Of a stretch of 64,000 nucleotides of DNA, positions 9,883-20,517 are shown piece after piece. This stretch comes from Tragulus kanchil. Its lineage: Eukaryota > Chordata > Mammalia > Artiodactyla > Tragulidae. Location: assembly GCA_022376925.1 (NCBI GenBank), contig JAIOJX010000032.1, positions 296,660,897 to 296,724,896 on the forward strand. Reading direction: 5' to 3'. A program made the translations under genes and the position numbers. The notes under the pieces were generated by a model. The model saw only the letters and a list, made by a program, of their open reading frames with translations. It did not search any database and had not been told where the DNA came from. Each line of letters begins with the position of its first letter. Positions within the stretch are counted from its first letter, which is position 1.

Positions 9883-10857
9883 TTTTTTTTTTTTTTTTTT
9901 TTGCGCTGGTTAACCTGTGCCACAATGTTTTATCCTGTGGGGTGAGAGCTGGGGCTCAGATGGTGAGACGACTTGCCCAGGCTTCACGGTTGTGGTACTG
10001 CCCCACTGACCTGAGAATGCTGAGGTCTGGGGCATGGAAGGCCTCGGGGTGATCTGGAGCAAGCGACAGGGACATGATGGATCTGGCAGGAAATGAGCAG
10101 AGGGATCTAGTTTCCTGATCAAGGTTCGAACTCAATCCCCTTACATTTGGAGCTTGGTATCTTAGCCACTGGACCATCAGGGAATCTCCCTTGGAACACA
10201 GATTCTTAACCACTGACCCACAAGGGAAGTTCTTGAAGTATAAGATCTTAGAGGCCCAGAGACAGGATTACTTCGGGAAGTCCCATCCCAGGTCACATAA
10301 AGCATATTAAAATCCCTCTTGTATCCATAATTAAATATAATTTATATCTGACTCCTCTGTAGGAGTTGCATTACAGTTGTGTGCTTGACAAATATTACAT
10401 TTTGCAGACAGTTAAACATTTATCATTCGTGACTATACTATTTTTAGGTTTTGGAGTCCTTTGCGTTTGCTTATTCTTCGTGTTTTAGGTTCTAAACATT
10501 TTGCTGGGCCTTGGCGCTGGGCCACAGGACCTGGTGGGTGCCATGGCACGGGGCGTGCCAAGGCAGTGGGTAGCAGTTTCAGGAGCCCATACGGGCTCAA
10601 CAGAAGGAGCTTTCTGCCCATGGGAAAGCTGCCTCCACCAGAAGAGCTTCCTGTTCCTGGAAATAATTTTATTTCAAGCCAACTAAGGTCTATTTAGCAC
10701 CTGGTACACGCCAGGCACTGTGTTGCCATCAGAAACGCGGCAGGAAGGATTTCTGGCCTGAAGAGGAATCTGGAAACCGTGATCTCTGGGGTCTCTTTCT
10801 AGTTTAATGATTTCATGGGCATGAAATCCTGGCTAGCAGCTCCCACTCGCCCTGAGA

Positions 10858-10980
10858 TTCCTGGAGCAGCAGCAGCAGCCTGGAGCTTGTTAGAAATGTG
10901 AATTTCAGGGCCCACTCCAGGCCTACAGATTCAAAATTTGCATTTTCACGAAATCCCAGGTGATTGGCATATATATCACC
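10858..10980 (+). mobile_element. MER5 fragment (second copy)
   Basis: Duplicate of 9760-9882. Confidence 0.75.
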
Positions 10981-11187
10981 TTTTTTTTTTTTTTTTTTTG
11001 CGCTGGTTAACCTGTGCCACAATGTTTTATCCTGTGGGGTGAGAGCTGGGGCTCAGATGGTGAGACGACTTGCCCAGGCTTCACGGTTGTGGTACTGCCC
11101 CACTGACCTGAGAATGCTGAGGTCTGGGGCATGGAAGGCCTCGGGGTGATCTGGAGCAAGCGACAGGGACATGATGGATCTGGCAGG

Positions 11188-11476
11188 GACTGAAGCGAGA
11201 GGGCATCCAGCACTGGCCCTCGTGGGGTTGGCAGTCCTGAGAGTCTTAGACAAATGCCCACATGACTCCAAGATAAGGTGGAGGATCTGGGAAGCTCACC
11301 TGGCTACTGAGGTCGTGACATCTTCTGGTAGGGAAACCCTGCCCTTATAAGGATGTTCCTGGGCCTCAGCCAGGGTCTCTTGACTGTATGACATATATAA
11401 GGACTTGTCCCAATTTGCTTTATAGTGGCTTCTTTTCAATCTTTCTGGCTATTGGTTTTTAATATTTTTCAATATT
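11188..11476. other. No feature recognised
   Basis: Single-copy-looking DNA after duplication 4; no frame or repeat I can name. Confidence 0.4.
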
Positions 11477-11660
11477 GATTTTTATTTATTTGTAGTATTT
11501 GTTTGGCCGCATCAGGTCTTAGTTGCAGCTTGTGGGATCTTGTGGCTTGTGAGCTCTCGGTTGTGGCATGTGCGACCCAGTTCCCTGACCAGGGATTCAA
11601 GTCTGGGCCCCTGCATGCGGAGTGTGGAGTCCTAGCCATTGGACCACCAGGGAAGTTCTC
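11477..11660 (-). mobile_element. CHR SINE
   Basis: Antisense CHR with 'ggccgcatcaggtcttagtt', 'ccctgaccagggattcaagt', 'ttggaccaccagggaagtt'. Possible diverged target duplication 'attgatttttat' and 'attgacttttag'. Confidence 0.88.
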
Positions 11661-11757
11661 CATTATTGACTTTTAGTATCTTAGCTTGTCTTTTTGACTT
11701 AGTTCATTTAAATCCTCTTTAAATGAGGATTTAAGTATATACTTTATTATTTATACG

Positions 11758-11800
11758 CAAACTCAATGGACACAAGTTTGAGCAAACTCTGAAGATGGTG
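11758..11800 (+). mobile_element. BovB-like scrap
   Basis: 'actcaatggacacaagtttg' followed by 'agcaaactctgaagatgg' matches the BovB tail over about 40 bases. Confidence 0.6.
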
Positions 11801-11999
11801 TATATACTTTCTTGTTTAGTGTATTTACTTTAGTGTATATACCTTATTGTTTTGACTTGTGTTATTCTCCATTATTTTTTCTTTCTAAATTATCTCATTG
11901 TACCTTCTATCCTCTCAAACCTTTTAAGCATTCTGTTTTCCTTTCAAGCCTTCTCTTTAATTATCTGTATTTATTGTTATATTTCCCTTCAATTTAAAA

Positions 12000-12190
12000 A
12001 AATCATATTTTTCTGACTCAAAAAGCATCACGTGTTTTTAATGCTAAATGTTGGGAAAACAGAGGAAAGAATATAAAGAAGAAAATTAAAATATCCCATT
12101 AACTCTCCTCTAGGGATAACCACTGTTTTATTGTTTCCAACTACTTTTTCTGTTCGTAAACACATAGATATTGCTTTAACCCTTTGTCTG
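12000..12190 (-). mobile_element. Old L1ME-type 3' fragment
   Basis: 'agaagaaaattaaaatatcc' and 'agggataaccactgttttat' resemble the antisense 3' end of old L1ME elements. Diverged; family name is a guess. Confidence 0.45.
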
Positions 12191-12689
12191 CCCTTTTGTG
12201 CTGTAAATGTTTTTCATGATTTGGTGTTTGTTGAAGAAAAAAAATCTTTGTTTCTTTTTAAACAGGAAAAGTTGCATATGTTTGTTGTGAAACTATCAGA
12301 CAATACTATTAGGTCTACAGCAAAAAGGCAGTTTACCCCCATCCTTGGGAAACCAGCCGAAGACCACCACCATGAGCTGCTGGGCGTCCATCGATCCTTC
12401 TAGACTTCAAAAATGCATTTTCCTGTCTCTTGCAGCCACACTGCAAGCATATGAGCATGCACCTCACGTGCCTTCTGGGTCAGGAGGCTGAGGACACTCT
12501 GAACCAGAAGCCCTGGCCACGTGTATCACAGCCTCTCTCACAACTCAGTGGCAGAAGCTGGACTACGCACACATCTGAACGCCTAACTTCTCTTTCTTTT
12601 TGGCTCTCTTTTCAAAGATAAACCAAGATGCCTGCATTCCACCCCTTTATCAAGCTCTCCACTTACCCAGGTCTTCTTTCGGGTCTTCC
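12191..12689. other. No feature recognised
   Basis: Mixed-composition DNA with short open frames only; no motif I recognise. 12388 onward is duplicated from 13480. Confidence 0.4.
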
Positions 12690-12800
12690 GAGGCATTCTG
12701 CATTTCTCGTTTGATTTATTCCCTAGGTATTTTACAGCTGTTATCATTGTGAGCTTGTGGTGTTTAAAATGGTATTATAAAAATATAGTTCTTTTAGTTT
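12690..12800 (-). mobile_element. L1 fragment, antisense
   Basis: 'gatttattccctaggtattt' and 'gtgagcttgtggtgtttaa' resemble the antisense L1 ORF2 stretch. Duplicated at 13782-13892. Confidence 0.5.
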
Positions 12801-12806
12801 TGTGTG

Positions 12807-13136
12807 TTTTTTTTTTAAGATTTACTTGTTTATTTATTTTGGGCGGGGGTCCGGTTGGGGAGGGAGGGGAGCAGGCGGGCCACTTCTATTGGTCTTTCAT
12901 TTCTCTATTTTCATCCGTCTTTGTTCTTTGGCTCCTGTGGGCCTCCCATCGCGGAGGTGTCTGTCATCGCAGAGCGCCGGCTCTGGGCGCATGCGCTCCA
13001 GAGCTCCCGCTCGGTGATTGGACACATCGGTCCAGCCGCTCCGCGGCACGTGGGATCTTCCCAGGCCAGGGATTGAACCGGCGCCCCCTGCACTGCAAGG
13101 CGGTGTCCTTACCCACTGGACCACCAGGGGAAGCCC
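12807..13136 (-). mobile_element. CHR-2-like SINE, CpG-rich, with target-site duplication
   Basis: Long antisense SINE with poly-T, 'gggccacttctattggtctt', 'tcgcagagcgccggctctgg', 'ccactggaccaccaggggaa'. Many CpGs remain, suggesting a fairly young copy. Flanked by 'tagttttgtgtgttttt' (12795-12811) and 'tagttttgtgttttt' (13137-13151). Confidence 0.92.
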
Positions 13137-13306
13137 TAGTTTTGTGTTTTTACCTTGTCAAATCTATCCACCTCTTCCTTTGTGCTTGTCTACTTTGATG
13201 CTAGACTTAGGAAAGCATTCTCCACTCCAAGATTATGAAACTGTTTGCTTATATTTTCTTCCAAACCATATGCTTTTACTCAGTATGATCAAAAGTTTTT
13301 TGTTCA

Positions 13307-13479
13307 GGGGCTTCCCTGGTGGTCCAATGGGTAAAGAGTCCGCCTTGCAGTGCAAGGGGCACCAGTTCAATACCTGGTGAGGGAAGATCCACGTGCCGTG
13401 GAGCAACTGGACCGGTGTAATGCGAGGCCCACACAGGCTAGAGAATAAAGATGGATGAAAACAAATATATAAGAATCAC
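13307..13479 (+). mobile_element. CHR SINE cut by the duplication joint
   Basis: 'ggggcttccctggtggtcca' head and body; its tail is missing because duplication 5 jumps back at 13480. Confidence 0.9.
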
Positions 13480-13898
13480 CCATCGATCCTTCTAGACTTC
13501 AAAAATGCATTTTCCTGTCTCTTGCAGCCACACTGCAAGCATATGAGCATGCACCTCACGTGCCTTCTGGGTCAGGAGGCTGAGGACACTCTGAACCAGA
13601 AGCCCTGGCCACGTGTATCACAGCCTCTCTCACAACTCAGTGGCAGAAGCTGGACTACGCACACATCTGAACGCCTAACTTCTCTTTCTTTTTGGCTCTC
13701 TTTTCAAAGATAAACCAAGATGCCTGCATTCCACCCCTTTATCAAGCTCTCCACTTACCCAGGTCTTCTTTCGGGTCTTCCGAGGCATTCTGCATTTCTC
13801 GTTTGATTTATTCCCTAGGTATTTTACAGCTGTTATCATTGTGAGCTTGTGGTGTTTAAAATGGTATTATAAAAATATAGTTCTTTTAGTTTTGTGTG

Positions 13899-14228
13899 TT
13901 TTTTTTTTAAGATTTACTTGTTTATTTATTTTGGGCGGGGGTCCGGTTGGGGAGGGAGGGGAGCAGGCGGGCCACTTCTATTGGTCTTTCATTTCTCTAT
14001 TTTCATCCGTCTTTGTTCTTTGGCTCCTGTGGGCCTCCCATCGCGGAGGTGTCTGTCATCGCAGAGCGCCGGCTCTGGGCGCATGCGCTCCAGAGCTCCC
14101 GCTCGGTGATTGGACACATCGGTCCAGCCGCTCCGCGGCACGTGGGATCTTCCCAGGCCAGGGATTGAACCGGCGCCCCCTGCACTGCAAGGCGGTGTCC
14201 TTACCCACTGGACCACCAGGGGAAGCCC
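13899..14228 (-). mobile_element. CHR-2-like SINE (second copy)
   Basis: Duplicate of 12807-13136. Confidence 0.92.
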
Positions 14229-14395
14229 TAGTTTTGTGTTTTTACCTTGTCAAATCTATCCACCTCTTCCTTTGTGCTTGTCTACTTTGATGCTAGACTT
14301 AGGAAAGCATTCTCCACTCCAAGATTATGAAACTGTTTGCTTATATTTTCTTCCAAACCATATGCTTTTACTCAGTATGATCAAAAGTTTTTTGT

Positions 14396-14591
14396 TCAGG
14401 GGCTTCCCTGGTGGTCCAATGGGTAAAGAGTCCGCCTTGCAGTGCAAGGGGCACCAGTTCAATACCTGGTGAGGGAAGATCCCACGTGCCGTGGAGCAAC
14501 TGGACCGGTGTAATGCGAGGCCCACACAGGCTAGAGAATAAAGATGGATGAAAACAAATATATAAGAATACAGCAAAACAGGCTAAAAAAT
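14396..14591 (+). mobile_element. CHR SINE, complete, with target-site duplication
   Basis: Full version of the SINE at 13307, flanked by exact 'aaaagttttttgt' at 14383-14395 and 14592-14604. It shows what the first copy lost at the joint. Confidence 0.93.
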
Positions 14592-14604
14592 AAAAGTTTT
14601 TTGT

Positions 14605-14850
14605 CCACATTTAAATCATATAAGGATTTATTTAGCATTTGGTATGAGGTAGAGTTCAACTTCAGATTCTAAACTGTTAGCCAGTTGAACCAATGCATTG
14701 TATTGAATTACCCATCTTTCCCCCATTGATTTGAAATTCCACATTTATCACACATCCAATTCTTATATTTATTGAATCTCTGTTTCAGTTTTCTATTCTG
14801 TTCTATTGATCTGCTATTCCAAGACCAATACTACAAAATGACTTTATTTC
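14605..14850 (-). mobile_element. L1 ORF2 fragment, antisense
   Basis: 'gcatttggtatgaggtagag', 'cccccattgatttgaaattc', 'ctgttctattgatctgctat' follow the antisense L1 ORF2 3' region. Confidence 0.7.
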
Positions 14851-14859
14851 TTATTAGAA

Positions 14860-15027
14860 AACCAATAAAGGCTTATTACAGAAAGATTAGAAAATGTACA
14901 GGCCCCCCCCAAAACTCCCCAAAATACCTGTGATTGTATCCAGGGATAGCTACCATTTTATTTGGTGTATATCATTCCAAAGCATTTAATTTATATAAAC
15001 AAATATAAATACATATTCATAAAGTAA
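14860..15027 (-). mobile_element. Possible L1ME-type 3' fragment
   Basis: 'gattagaaaatgtacaggcc' and 'agggatagctaccattttat' resemble antisense old L1 3' ends; diverged. Confidence 0.4.
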
Positions 15028-15029
15028 AA

Positions 15030-15355
15030 GTTCAGTTCAGTCACTCAGTCATGTCTGACTCTTTGTGACCCCGTGGACTGTAGCACACCAGGCTTCCCTG
15101 TCCTTCACCATCTCTGGAGTTTGCTCAAACTTGTGTCCATTGAGTCGATGATGCCATCCAACCATCTCCTCCTCTGTCATCCCCTTCTCCTTCTGCCTTT
15201 TATTTTTCCTAGCATCAGAGTCTTTTCCAGTGAGTTGGCTCTTCGGATCCTGTGGTCCATGTATTGGAGCTTCAGCTTCAGTATTCATCCTTCCATTGAA
15301 TTTTCAGGGTTGATTTCCTTTAGGATTGACCTGTTTGATCTCCTTGCTGTCCAAA
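15030..15355 (-). mobile_element. BovB 3' fragment, antisense
   Basis: 'gttcagtcactcagtcatgt' followed by about 300 bases of BovB 3' end: 'ctttgtgaccccgtggactg', 'ccatcaaccat'-like 'gatgccatccaaccatctcc', 'tattggagcttcagcttcag', 'ttgatctccttgctgtcc'. No intact ORF. Confidence 0.9.
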
Positions 15356-15464
15356 AAGTTAAGACCATGTCATATAAATAGTCTTGTCAACTTTTTCATG
15401 CTATGATATTTCCAGAATGTTTCATTGCCAGCAAGTACTCTTTTTCAAAAACTTTAAAAGAATA

Positions 15465-15598
15465 TTTATTTATTTGTTTATTTGGCTACATCAAGTCTCA
15501 GTTGGGGCATGCAGGATCTTTAGTTGTGGCATATGGGATCTAGTTCTGTGATCAGGGGTTGAACCCAGTCCTCCTGCATTGGGAACATGGAGTCTTCT
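15465..15598 (-). mobile_element. CHR SINE
   Basis: Antisense: 'tttatttggctacatcaagt', 'gatctagttctgtgatcagg', 'ctgcattgggaacatggagt'. The following TTC-rich run and 'aaataaataaataaataaaa' (to about 15714) look like further SINE-tail debris. Duplicated at 16569-16702. Confidence 0.85.
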
Positions 15599-15714
15599 TC
15601 TTCTTCTTTTTCTTTTGTTAAATTAGGGGAAAATTGTTTTCCAGAACCTAGAATAACCAAAAATAAATAAATAAATAAAATTTAAACAAATAAAAAAACT
15701 TTTAAGGGGGGAGT

Positions 15715-15945
15715 AAAATATAACATTCATACAGAAGAGTGCACAAAATATTTTCAGCTCAATGATTTATCACAGAATGAATACCCATGTAACCACTACT
15801 AAAGTGAAAAAACATGTGTTAGCACCCTGGAAGTCCCTCTAGTTTCCTCTTTTAATCACTGCTTCCTTCACCACAAATATAACTTCTAACTTCCTCACTT
15901 TTTTCCCCAGAACTTGGCCATGTGAACTTTAATTCCTAAACAATA
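15715..15945 (+). mobile_element. Old L1M 3' fragment
   Basis: 'cagctcaatgatttatcaca' and 'cccatgtaaccactactaaa' are the old L1 3'UTR phrase. Duplicated at 16819-17049. Confidence 0.65.
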
Positions 15946-15949
15946 TAGT

Positions 15950-16064
15950 TTTGTTTGCTTTTGGCTACCTAGCTTGTGGGATCTTAGTTTCCTAACTAGG
16001 GATGGAACCCATATGGCCTGTAGTGGAAGCCCAAAGTTCTAAGCACTGGACCACCAGGAAATGC
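15950..16064 (-). mobile_element. CHR SINE
   Basis: 'tgcttttggctacctagctt', 'ctaactagggatggaaccca', 'gcactggaccaccaggaaat'. Inserted in the L1M piece. Duplicated at 17054-17168. Confidence 0.85.
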
Positions 16065-16067
16065 CTC

Positions 16068-16445
16068 AATGTAGTTTAGTCTTACCTAATTGTTGAACTC
16101 TTTGGAAATGGAATTACACAATCTATGAGTTCATTTGGGACTGGCTTCTTTCACTCAATGTTATCTATAGTAACCTTCTATGTTGTAACTGTTGTTCATT
16201 CATTTTTATGGCTGTATAATATTTCACTATACAACCAGATGACAATGTAACTATAAATTCTTTCTATAGAAATTTGGACTGCTTCTAGCTTTGCACTATT
16301 ACAAATAGAGCTACAATAACTTTTGTATTAAATATCTTTTGGTGTATGTATATACATTTCTCAGGTTGTTGTATTCTTAAGAGTGGAACAGCTGGTCATC
16401 AGGGTTACATATGTTCAGCTTTCATGTTCCTAAAACAGTTTTTCA
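16068..16445 (+). mobile_element. Old L1M-like fragment
   Basis: Continues the L1M after the SINE: 'atttttatggctgtataata', 'gcactattacaaatagagct', 'aagagtggaacagctggtca'. Strand uncertain. Duplicated at 17172-17549. Confidence 0.55.
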
Positions 16446-16568
16446 AATGGTTACTCTCCAAACTGAGACCATGTCATATAAATAGTCTTGTCAACTTTTT
16501 CATGCTATGATATTTCCAGAATGTTTCATTGCCAGCAAGTACTCTTTTTCAAAAACTTTAAAAGAATA

Positions 16569-16702
16569 TTTATTTATTTGTTTATTTGGCTACATCAAGT
16601 CTCAGTTGGGGCATGCAGGATCTTTAGTTGTGGCATATGGGATCTAGTTCTGTGATCAGGGGTTGAACCCAGTCCTCCTGCATTGGGAACATGGAGTCTT
16701 CT
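16569..16702 (-). mobile_element. CHR SINE (second copy)
   Basis: Duplicate of 15465-15598. Confidence 0.85.
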
Positions 16703-17053
16703 TCTTCTTCTTTTTCTTTTGTTAAATTAGGGGAAAATTGTTTTCCAGAACCTAGAATAACCAAAAATAAATAAATAAATAAAATTTAAACAAATAAAAA
16801 AACTTTTAAGGGGGGAGTAAAATATAACATTCATACAGAAGAGTGCACAAAATATTTTCAGCTCAATGATTTATCACAGAATGAATACCCATGTAACCAC
16901 TACTAAAGTGAAAAAACATGTGTTAGCACCCTGGAAGTCCCTCTAGTTTCCTCTTTTAATCACTGCTTCCTTCACCACAAATATAACTTCTAACTTCCTC
17001 ACTTTTTTCCCCAGAACTTGGCCATGTGAACTTTAATTCCTAAACAATATAGT

Positions 17054-17168
17054 TTTGTTTGCTTTTGGCTACCTAGCTTGTGGGATCTTAGTTTCCTAAC
17101 TAGGGATGGAACCCATATGGCCTGTAGTGGAAGCCCAAAGTTCTAAGCACTGGACCACCAGGAAATGC
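17054..17168 (-). mobile_element. CHR SINE (second copy)
   Basis: Duplicate of 15950-16064. Confidence 0.85.
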
Positions 17169-17604
17169 CTCAATGTAGTTTAGTCTTACCTAATTGTTGA
17201 ACTCTTTGGAAATGGAATTACACAATCTATGAGTTCATTTGGGACTGGCTTCTTTCACTCAATGTTATCTATAGTAACCTTCTATGTTGTAACTGTTGTT
17301 CATTCATTTTTATGGCTGTATAATATTTCACTATACAACCAGATGACAATGTAACTATAAATTCTTTCTATAGAAATTTGGACTGCTTCTAGCTTTGCAC
17401 TATTACAAATAGAGCTACAATAACTTTTGTATTAAATATCTTTTGGTGTATGTATATACATTTCTCAGGTTGTTGTATTCTTAAGAGTGGAACAGCTGGT
17501 CATCAGGGTTACATATGTTCAGCTTTCATGTTCCTAAAACAGTTTTTCAAATGGTTATACTCTCCCAGAAGCTGAGAATTTTAGTTGCTTCATTTAATTT
17601 TTTT

Positions 17605-18070
17605 CGTTATTTTTTTTCAGCTTTATTAAGGTATCATTGACCAAAAGTATTTATATTTAAGGTGTACGATTTGATGTTTGGAAATGTTTACAGCAGGAAA
17701 TGATCACCATACTCAGGCTAATTAACCTATCCATCACCTCACCAAGTTTTGTGTGTGTGTTTGTATATGGTGAGAACTCTTAAGAGCTACCCTGTTAGCA
17801 GATTTCAACTATACAATACAGTATCGTTAACCACGGTCACCACACTGTACAGTGGAACCCCAAACTCATTCATCTTTAAAAACATTTTTCTTGTCCTGGT
17901 AAAGTCACATAATACAAAACAAACTATTATAACCATATTTAACTGTGCAGTTCAGGGGCACTAAGGACATATACATTTTTATGAAACTCTATTATCCATC
18001 TCCTGAATTTTTCAGTTTCCCAAATCAAAACTCAACCCCACCCCCACCTCACTGCCTCTGGCATCTACCA
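17605..18070 (+). mobile_element. Old L1M 3'UTR fragment
   Basis: 'caggctaattaacctatcca', 'tcacctcaccaagttttgtg', 'gcagatttcaactatacaat', 'actgtgcagttcaggggcac' is the well-known L1M 3'UTR pattern. Duplicated at 18553-19018. Confidence 0.8.
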
Positions 18071-18074
18071 ATGT

Positions 18075-18408
18075 ACTTTCATTTAATATTTATTCATTTT
18101 GATTGTGGGGGATCGTTGTTGCTGTACATTGGTTTTCTCCAGTTGGCGGTGAGCAGGGCGACTCTTCGTTGGAATGTGAGGGCTTCTCATGGTGGTGGCT
18201 TCTCTGGTTGCAGAGCATGGGCTCTAGGGTTCATGGGCTTCAGTAATGGCCAGCACCATAGTTGCTGCGTGGTGCTGGCCATTACTGAAGTTGTAGTGCG
18301 TGGGCATAGTTGCCCTGGGATAGGTGGAATCTTCCCAGACCAGGGATCGAACCTGTGTGCTGTGCATGGGCAGGCAAACTCTCAACCATGGGACCACCAG
18401 GGAAACCC
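18075..18408 (-). mobile_element. CHR SINE carrying an internal fold-back
   Basis: Antisense CHR ('gtggcttctctggttgcaga', 'cttcccagaccagggatcga', 'gggaccaccagggaaaccc'). The usual '...ttcagtagttgtggcgcgtggg...' region is interrupted by a perfect inverted repeat at 18238-18290. Confidence 0.88.
18238..18290. repeat. Perfect inverted repeat, 21-base arms, 11-base loop
   Basis: Left arm 18238-18258, loop 'tagttgctgcg' 18259-18269, right arm 18270-18290, with no mismatch by eye. It sits inside an antisense CHR SINE whose family has no such palindrome, so it is a private rearrangement. Confidence 0.95.
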
Positions 18409-19022
18409 TAGGATAGGGTGGTTCTTAGTAGAGAACATGCTCAATTGTCTGAGATGGCACTTACATAACAAATCTTTCTTCCTAAAACAGTTTTTCAAAT
18501 GGTTATACTCTCCCAGAAGCTGAGAATTTTAGTTGCTTCATTTAATTTTTTTCGTTATTTTTTTTCAGCTTTATTAAGGTATCATTGACCAAAAGTATTT
18601 ATATTTAAGGTGTACGATTTGATGTTTGGAAATGTTTACAGCAGGAAATGATCACCATACTCAGGCTAATTAACCTATCCATCACCTCACCAAGTTTTGT
18701 GTGTGTGTTTGTATATGGTGAGAACTCTTAAGAGCTACCCTGTTAGCAGATTTCAACTATACAATACAGTATCGTTAACCACGGTCACCACACTGTACAG
18801 TGGAACCCCAAACTCATTCATCTTTAAAAACATTTTTCTTGTCCTGGTAAAGTCACATAATACAAAACAAACTATTATAACCATATTTAACTGTGCAGTT
18901 CAGGGGCACTAAGGACATATACATTTTTATGAAACTCTATTATCCATCTCCTGAATTTTTCAGTTTCCCAAATCAAAACTCAACCCCACCCCCACCTCAC
19001 TGCCTCTGGCATCTACCAATGT

Positions 19023-19358
19023 ACTTTCATTTAATATTTATTCATTTTGATTGTGGGGGATCGTTGTTGCTGTACATTGGTTTTCTCCAGTTGGCGGTGA
19101 GCAGGGCGACTCTTCGTTGGAATGTGAGGGCTTCTCATGGTGGTGGCTTCTCTGGTTGCAGAGCATGGGCTCTAGGGTTCATGGGCTTCAGTAATGGCCA
19201 GCACCATAGTTGCTGCGTGGTGCTGGCCATTACTGAAGTTGTAGTGCGTGGGCATAGTTGCCCTGGGATAGGTGGAATCTTCCCAGACCAGGGATCGAAC
19301 CTGTGTGCTGTGCATGGGCAGGCAAACTCTCAACCATGGGACCACCAGGGAAACCCTA
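19023..19358 (-). mobile_element. CHR SINE with fold-back (second copy)
   Basis: Duplicate of 18075-18408; palindrome at 19186-19238. Confidence 0.88.
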
Positions 19359-19433
19359 GGATAGGGTGGTTCTTAGTAGAGAACATGCTCAATTGTCTGA
19401 GATGGCACTTACATAACAAATCTTTCTTCCTAA

Positions 19434-19720
19434 TATATTTACCCTCCTGTAACTTGCCACCTTGACACTTGTCAAATTCCCTTTGCTTTGTCTTGTCACT
19501 CCTTTACAATTTATTATTCCATTGTCAAGATGCTATAAAAGCCCCAATTCTAACTACTTCTCTGAGTTACTCATCACTGAGTATATGTATCATGTATGCA
19601 TGATACCTGTTTATTTTCTTTTGTTACTCTATCTTCTGTCAGACTAATTTGCAGGGTCCCAGCCAAAGAACTTCAGATGGGTAGAGGAAAGTGATTTTTT
19701 CTTTCCTCTGAAGTTTTGGT
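19434..19720 (+). mobile_element. Probable endogenous-retrovirus LTR fragment (R/U5)
   Basis: 'atgctataaaagccccaatt' (TATA-box-like), then 'ctatcttctgtcagactaat' and 'cagggtcccagccaaagaac' as in ERV U5 regions. No gag/pol/env frame follows. Duplicated at 20518-20806. Confidence 0.5.
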
Positions 19721-20090
19721 GACAGTGAAGGAACAGAAAAGGCTGAGAGACTCTACTTGTTCTGGAAATTGCTAAGGAAATCCTGGGACAACAGATAAAA
19801 GGTGGAAAAAGGTAAGAATTCTTATCATGCCTGCCTCCTGCATTTCTGTCTTTAGTGTCTGGTTGACAGAGGAAGGCAAGAATTTTTCTTTGTCCTCTTT
19901 TTCTCCAAGTGTAGGTTAATAGGAGAATAGACTAGTTGTTTGGGTTTGGGCAATTTTGATTATTTGTTACCAATTCACTTCTCTCCCAAGAGAAGATATG
20001 ATTTTTTTTTGGCTTTGTTTTCTGTGTTGTCATAATGGAAACGAACATAAAATAAAATATGAGCATCATCCCTATAAACCTACTATCTGT
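19721..20090. other. DNA downstream of the LTR-like piece
   Basis: 'ttttggtgacagtgaagg' near 19713 could be a decayed primer-binding region. The rest shows no frame or repeat I can name. Duplicated at 20807-21174. Confidence 0.35.
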
Positions 20091-20242
20091 AGTAGTAGTG
20101 CTGGTCGCTCAGTCGTGTCTGACTCTTTTGAGACCCCATGGACTACTGTAGCCTGCCAGGCTCCTCTGTCCTTGGAATTCTCCAGGTAAGAATACTGGAG
20201 TGGGCACTCATTCCCTCATCCAGGGAATCTTCCTGACCCAGG
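20091..20242 (-). mobile_element. BOV-A/Bov-tA SINE cut by the joint
   Basis: 'tcgctcagtcgtgtctgact', 'ctctgtccttggaattctcc', 'aagaatactggagtgggcac'; ends abruptly where duplication 8 jumps back. Confidence 0.88.
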
Positions 20243-20277
20243 TAACCTTGACAACAGGCTGGCCATGGGGTACCAGT

Positions 20278-20444
20278 ATGGCCAGCACCATAGTTGCTGC
20301 GTGGTGCTGGCCATTACTGAAGTTGTAGTGCGTGGGCATAGTTGCCCTGGGATAGGTGGAATCTTCCCAGACCAGGGATCGAACCTGTGTGCTGTGCATG
20401 GGCAGGCAAACTCTCAACCATGGGACCACCAGGGAAACCCTAGG
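20278..20444 (-). mobile_element. CHR SINE, third partial copy
   Basis: Right half of the SINE at 18075 and 19023, starting within the left arm of its palindrome. Confidence 0.88.
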
Positions 20445-20517
20445 ATAGGGTGGTTCTTAGTAGAGAACATGCTCAATTGTCTGAGATGGCACTTACATAA
20501 CAAATCTTTCTTCCTAA

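Larger units (their letters stand above)
9004..11187. repeat. Tandem duplication 4 (offset 1098)
   Basis: 9004-10101 is repeated at 10102-11187 (SINE 3' part, single-copy-looking DNA, MER5). At the joint 10088-10102 reads as a scrambled version of the continuation seen at 11180-11200, that is, a noisy end of the first copy. Confidence 0.95.
12388..14570. repeat. Tandem duplication 5 (offset 1092)
   Basis: 12388-13479 is repeated at 13480-14570. It carries an antisense CHR SINE and most of a sense CHR SINE. One C is missing near 13387 in the first copy, about 90 bases before the joint, and present in the second. The intact SINE tail and its target-site duplication exist only after the second copy. 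Confidence 0.95.
15362..17577. repeat. Tandem duplication 6 (offset 1104)
   Basis: 15362-16465 is repeated at 16466-17577 (two antisense CHR SINEs within old L1M 3' sequence). The last 25 bases of the first copy (16448-16468) are a base-skipping version of 17552-17575, after which the sequence jumps back to the unit start. Confidence 0.95.
17531..19434. repeat. Tandem duplication 7 (offset 948)
   Basis: 17531-18478 is repeated at 18479-19434: L1M 3' end plus a CHR SINE with a fold-back. The joint shares 'ttccta'. This is the shortest offset in the window and the only one below 1.08 kb. Confidence 0.95.

Noticed and set aside
13841..14290. Open frame of about 150 codons, also at 12749-13198.
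   Set aside because: Nearly all of it is an antisense CHR-2-like SINE; the same peptide phrases recur wherever that SINE occurs.
15030..15355. BovB as evidence of recent horizontal transfer into this locus.
   Set aside because: BovB was transferred between vertebrate lineages long ago; the pieces here are ordinary truncated ruminant copies with no sign of a new transfer.
17945..18523. Open frame of about 190 codons on the + strand, repeated at 18893-19465.
   Set aside because: It reads through an L1M 3' end and an antisense CHR SINE; the protein has no recognisable domain and exists only because SINE consensus frames tend to stay open.
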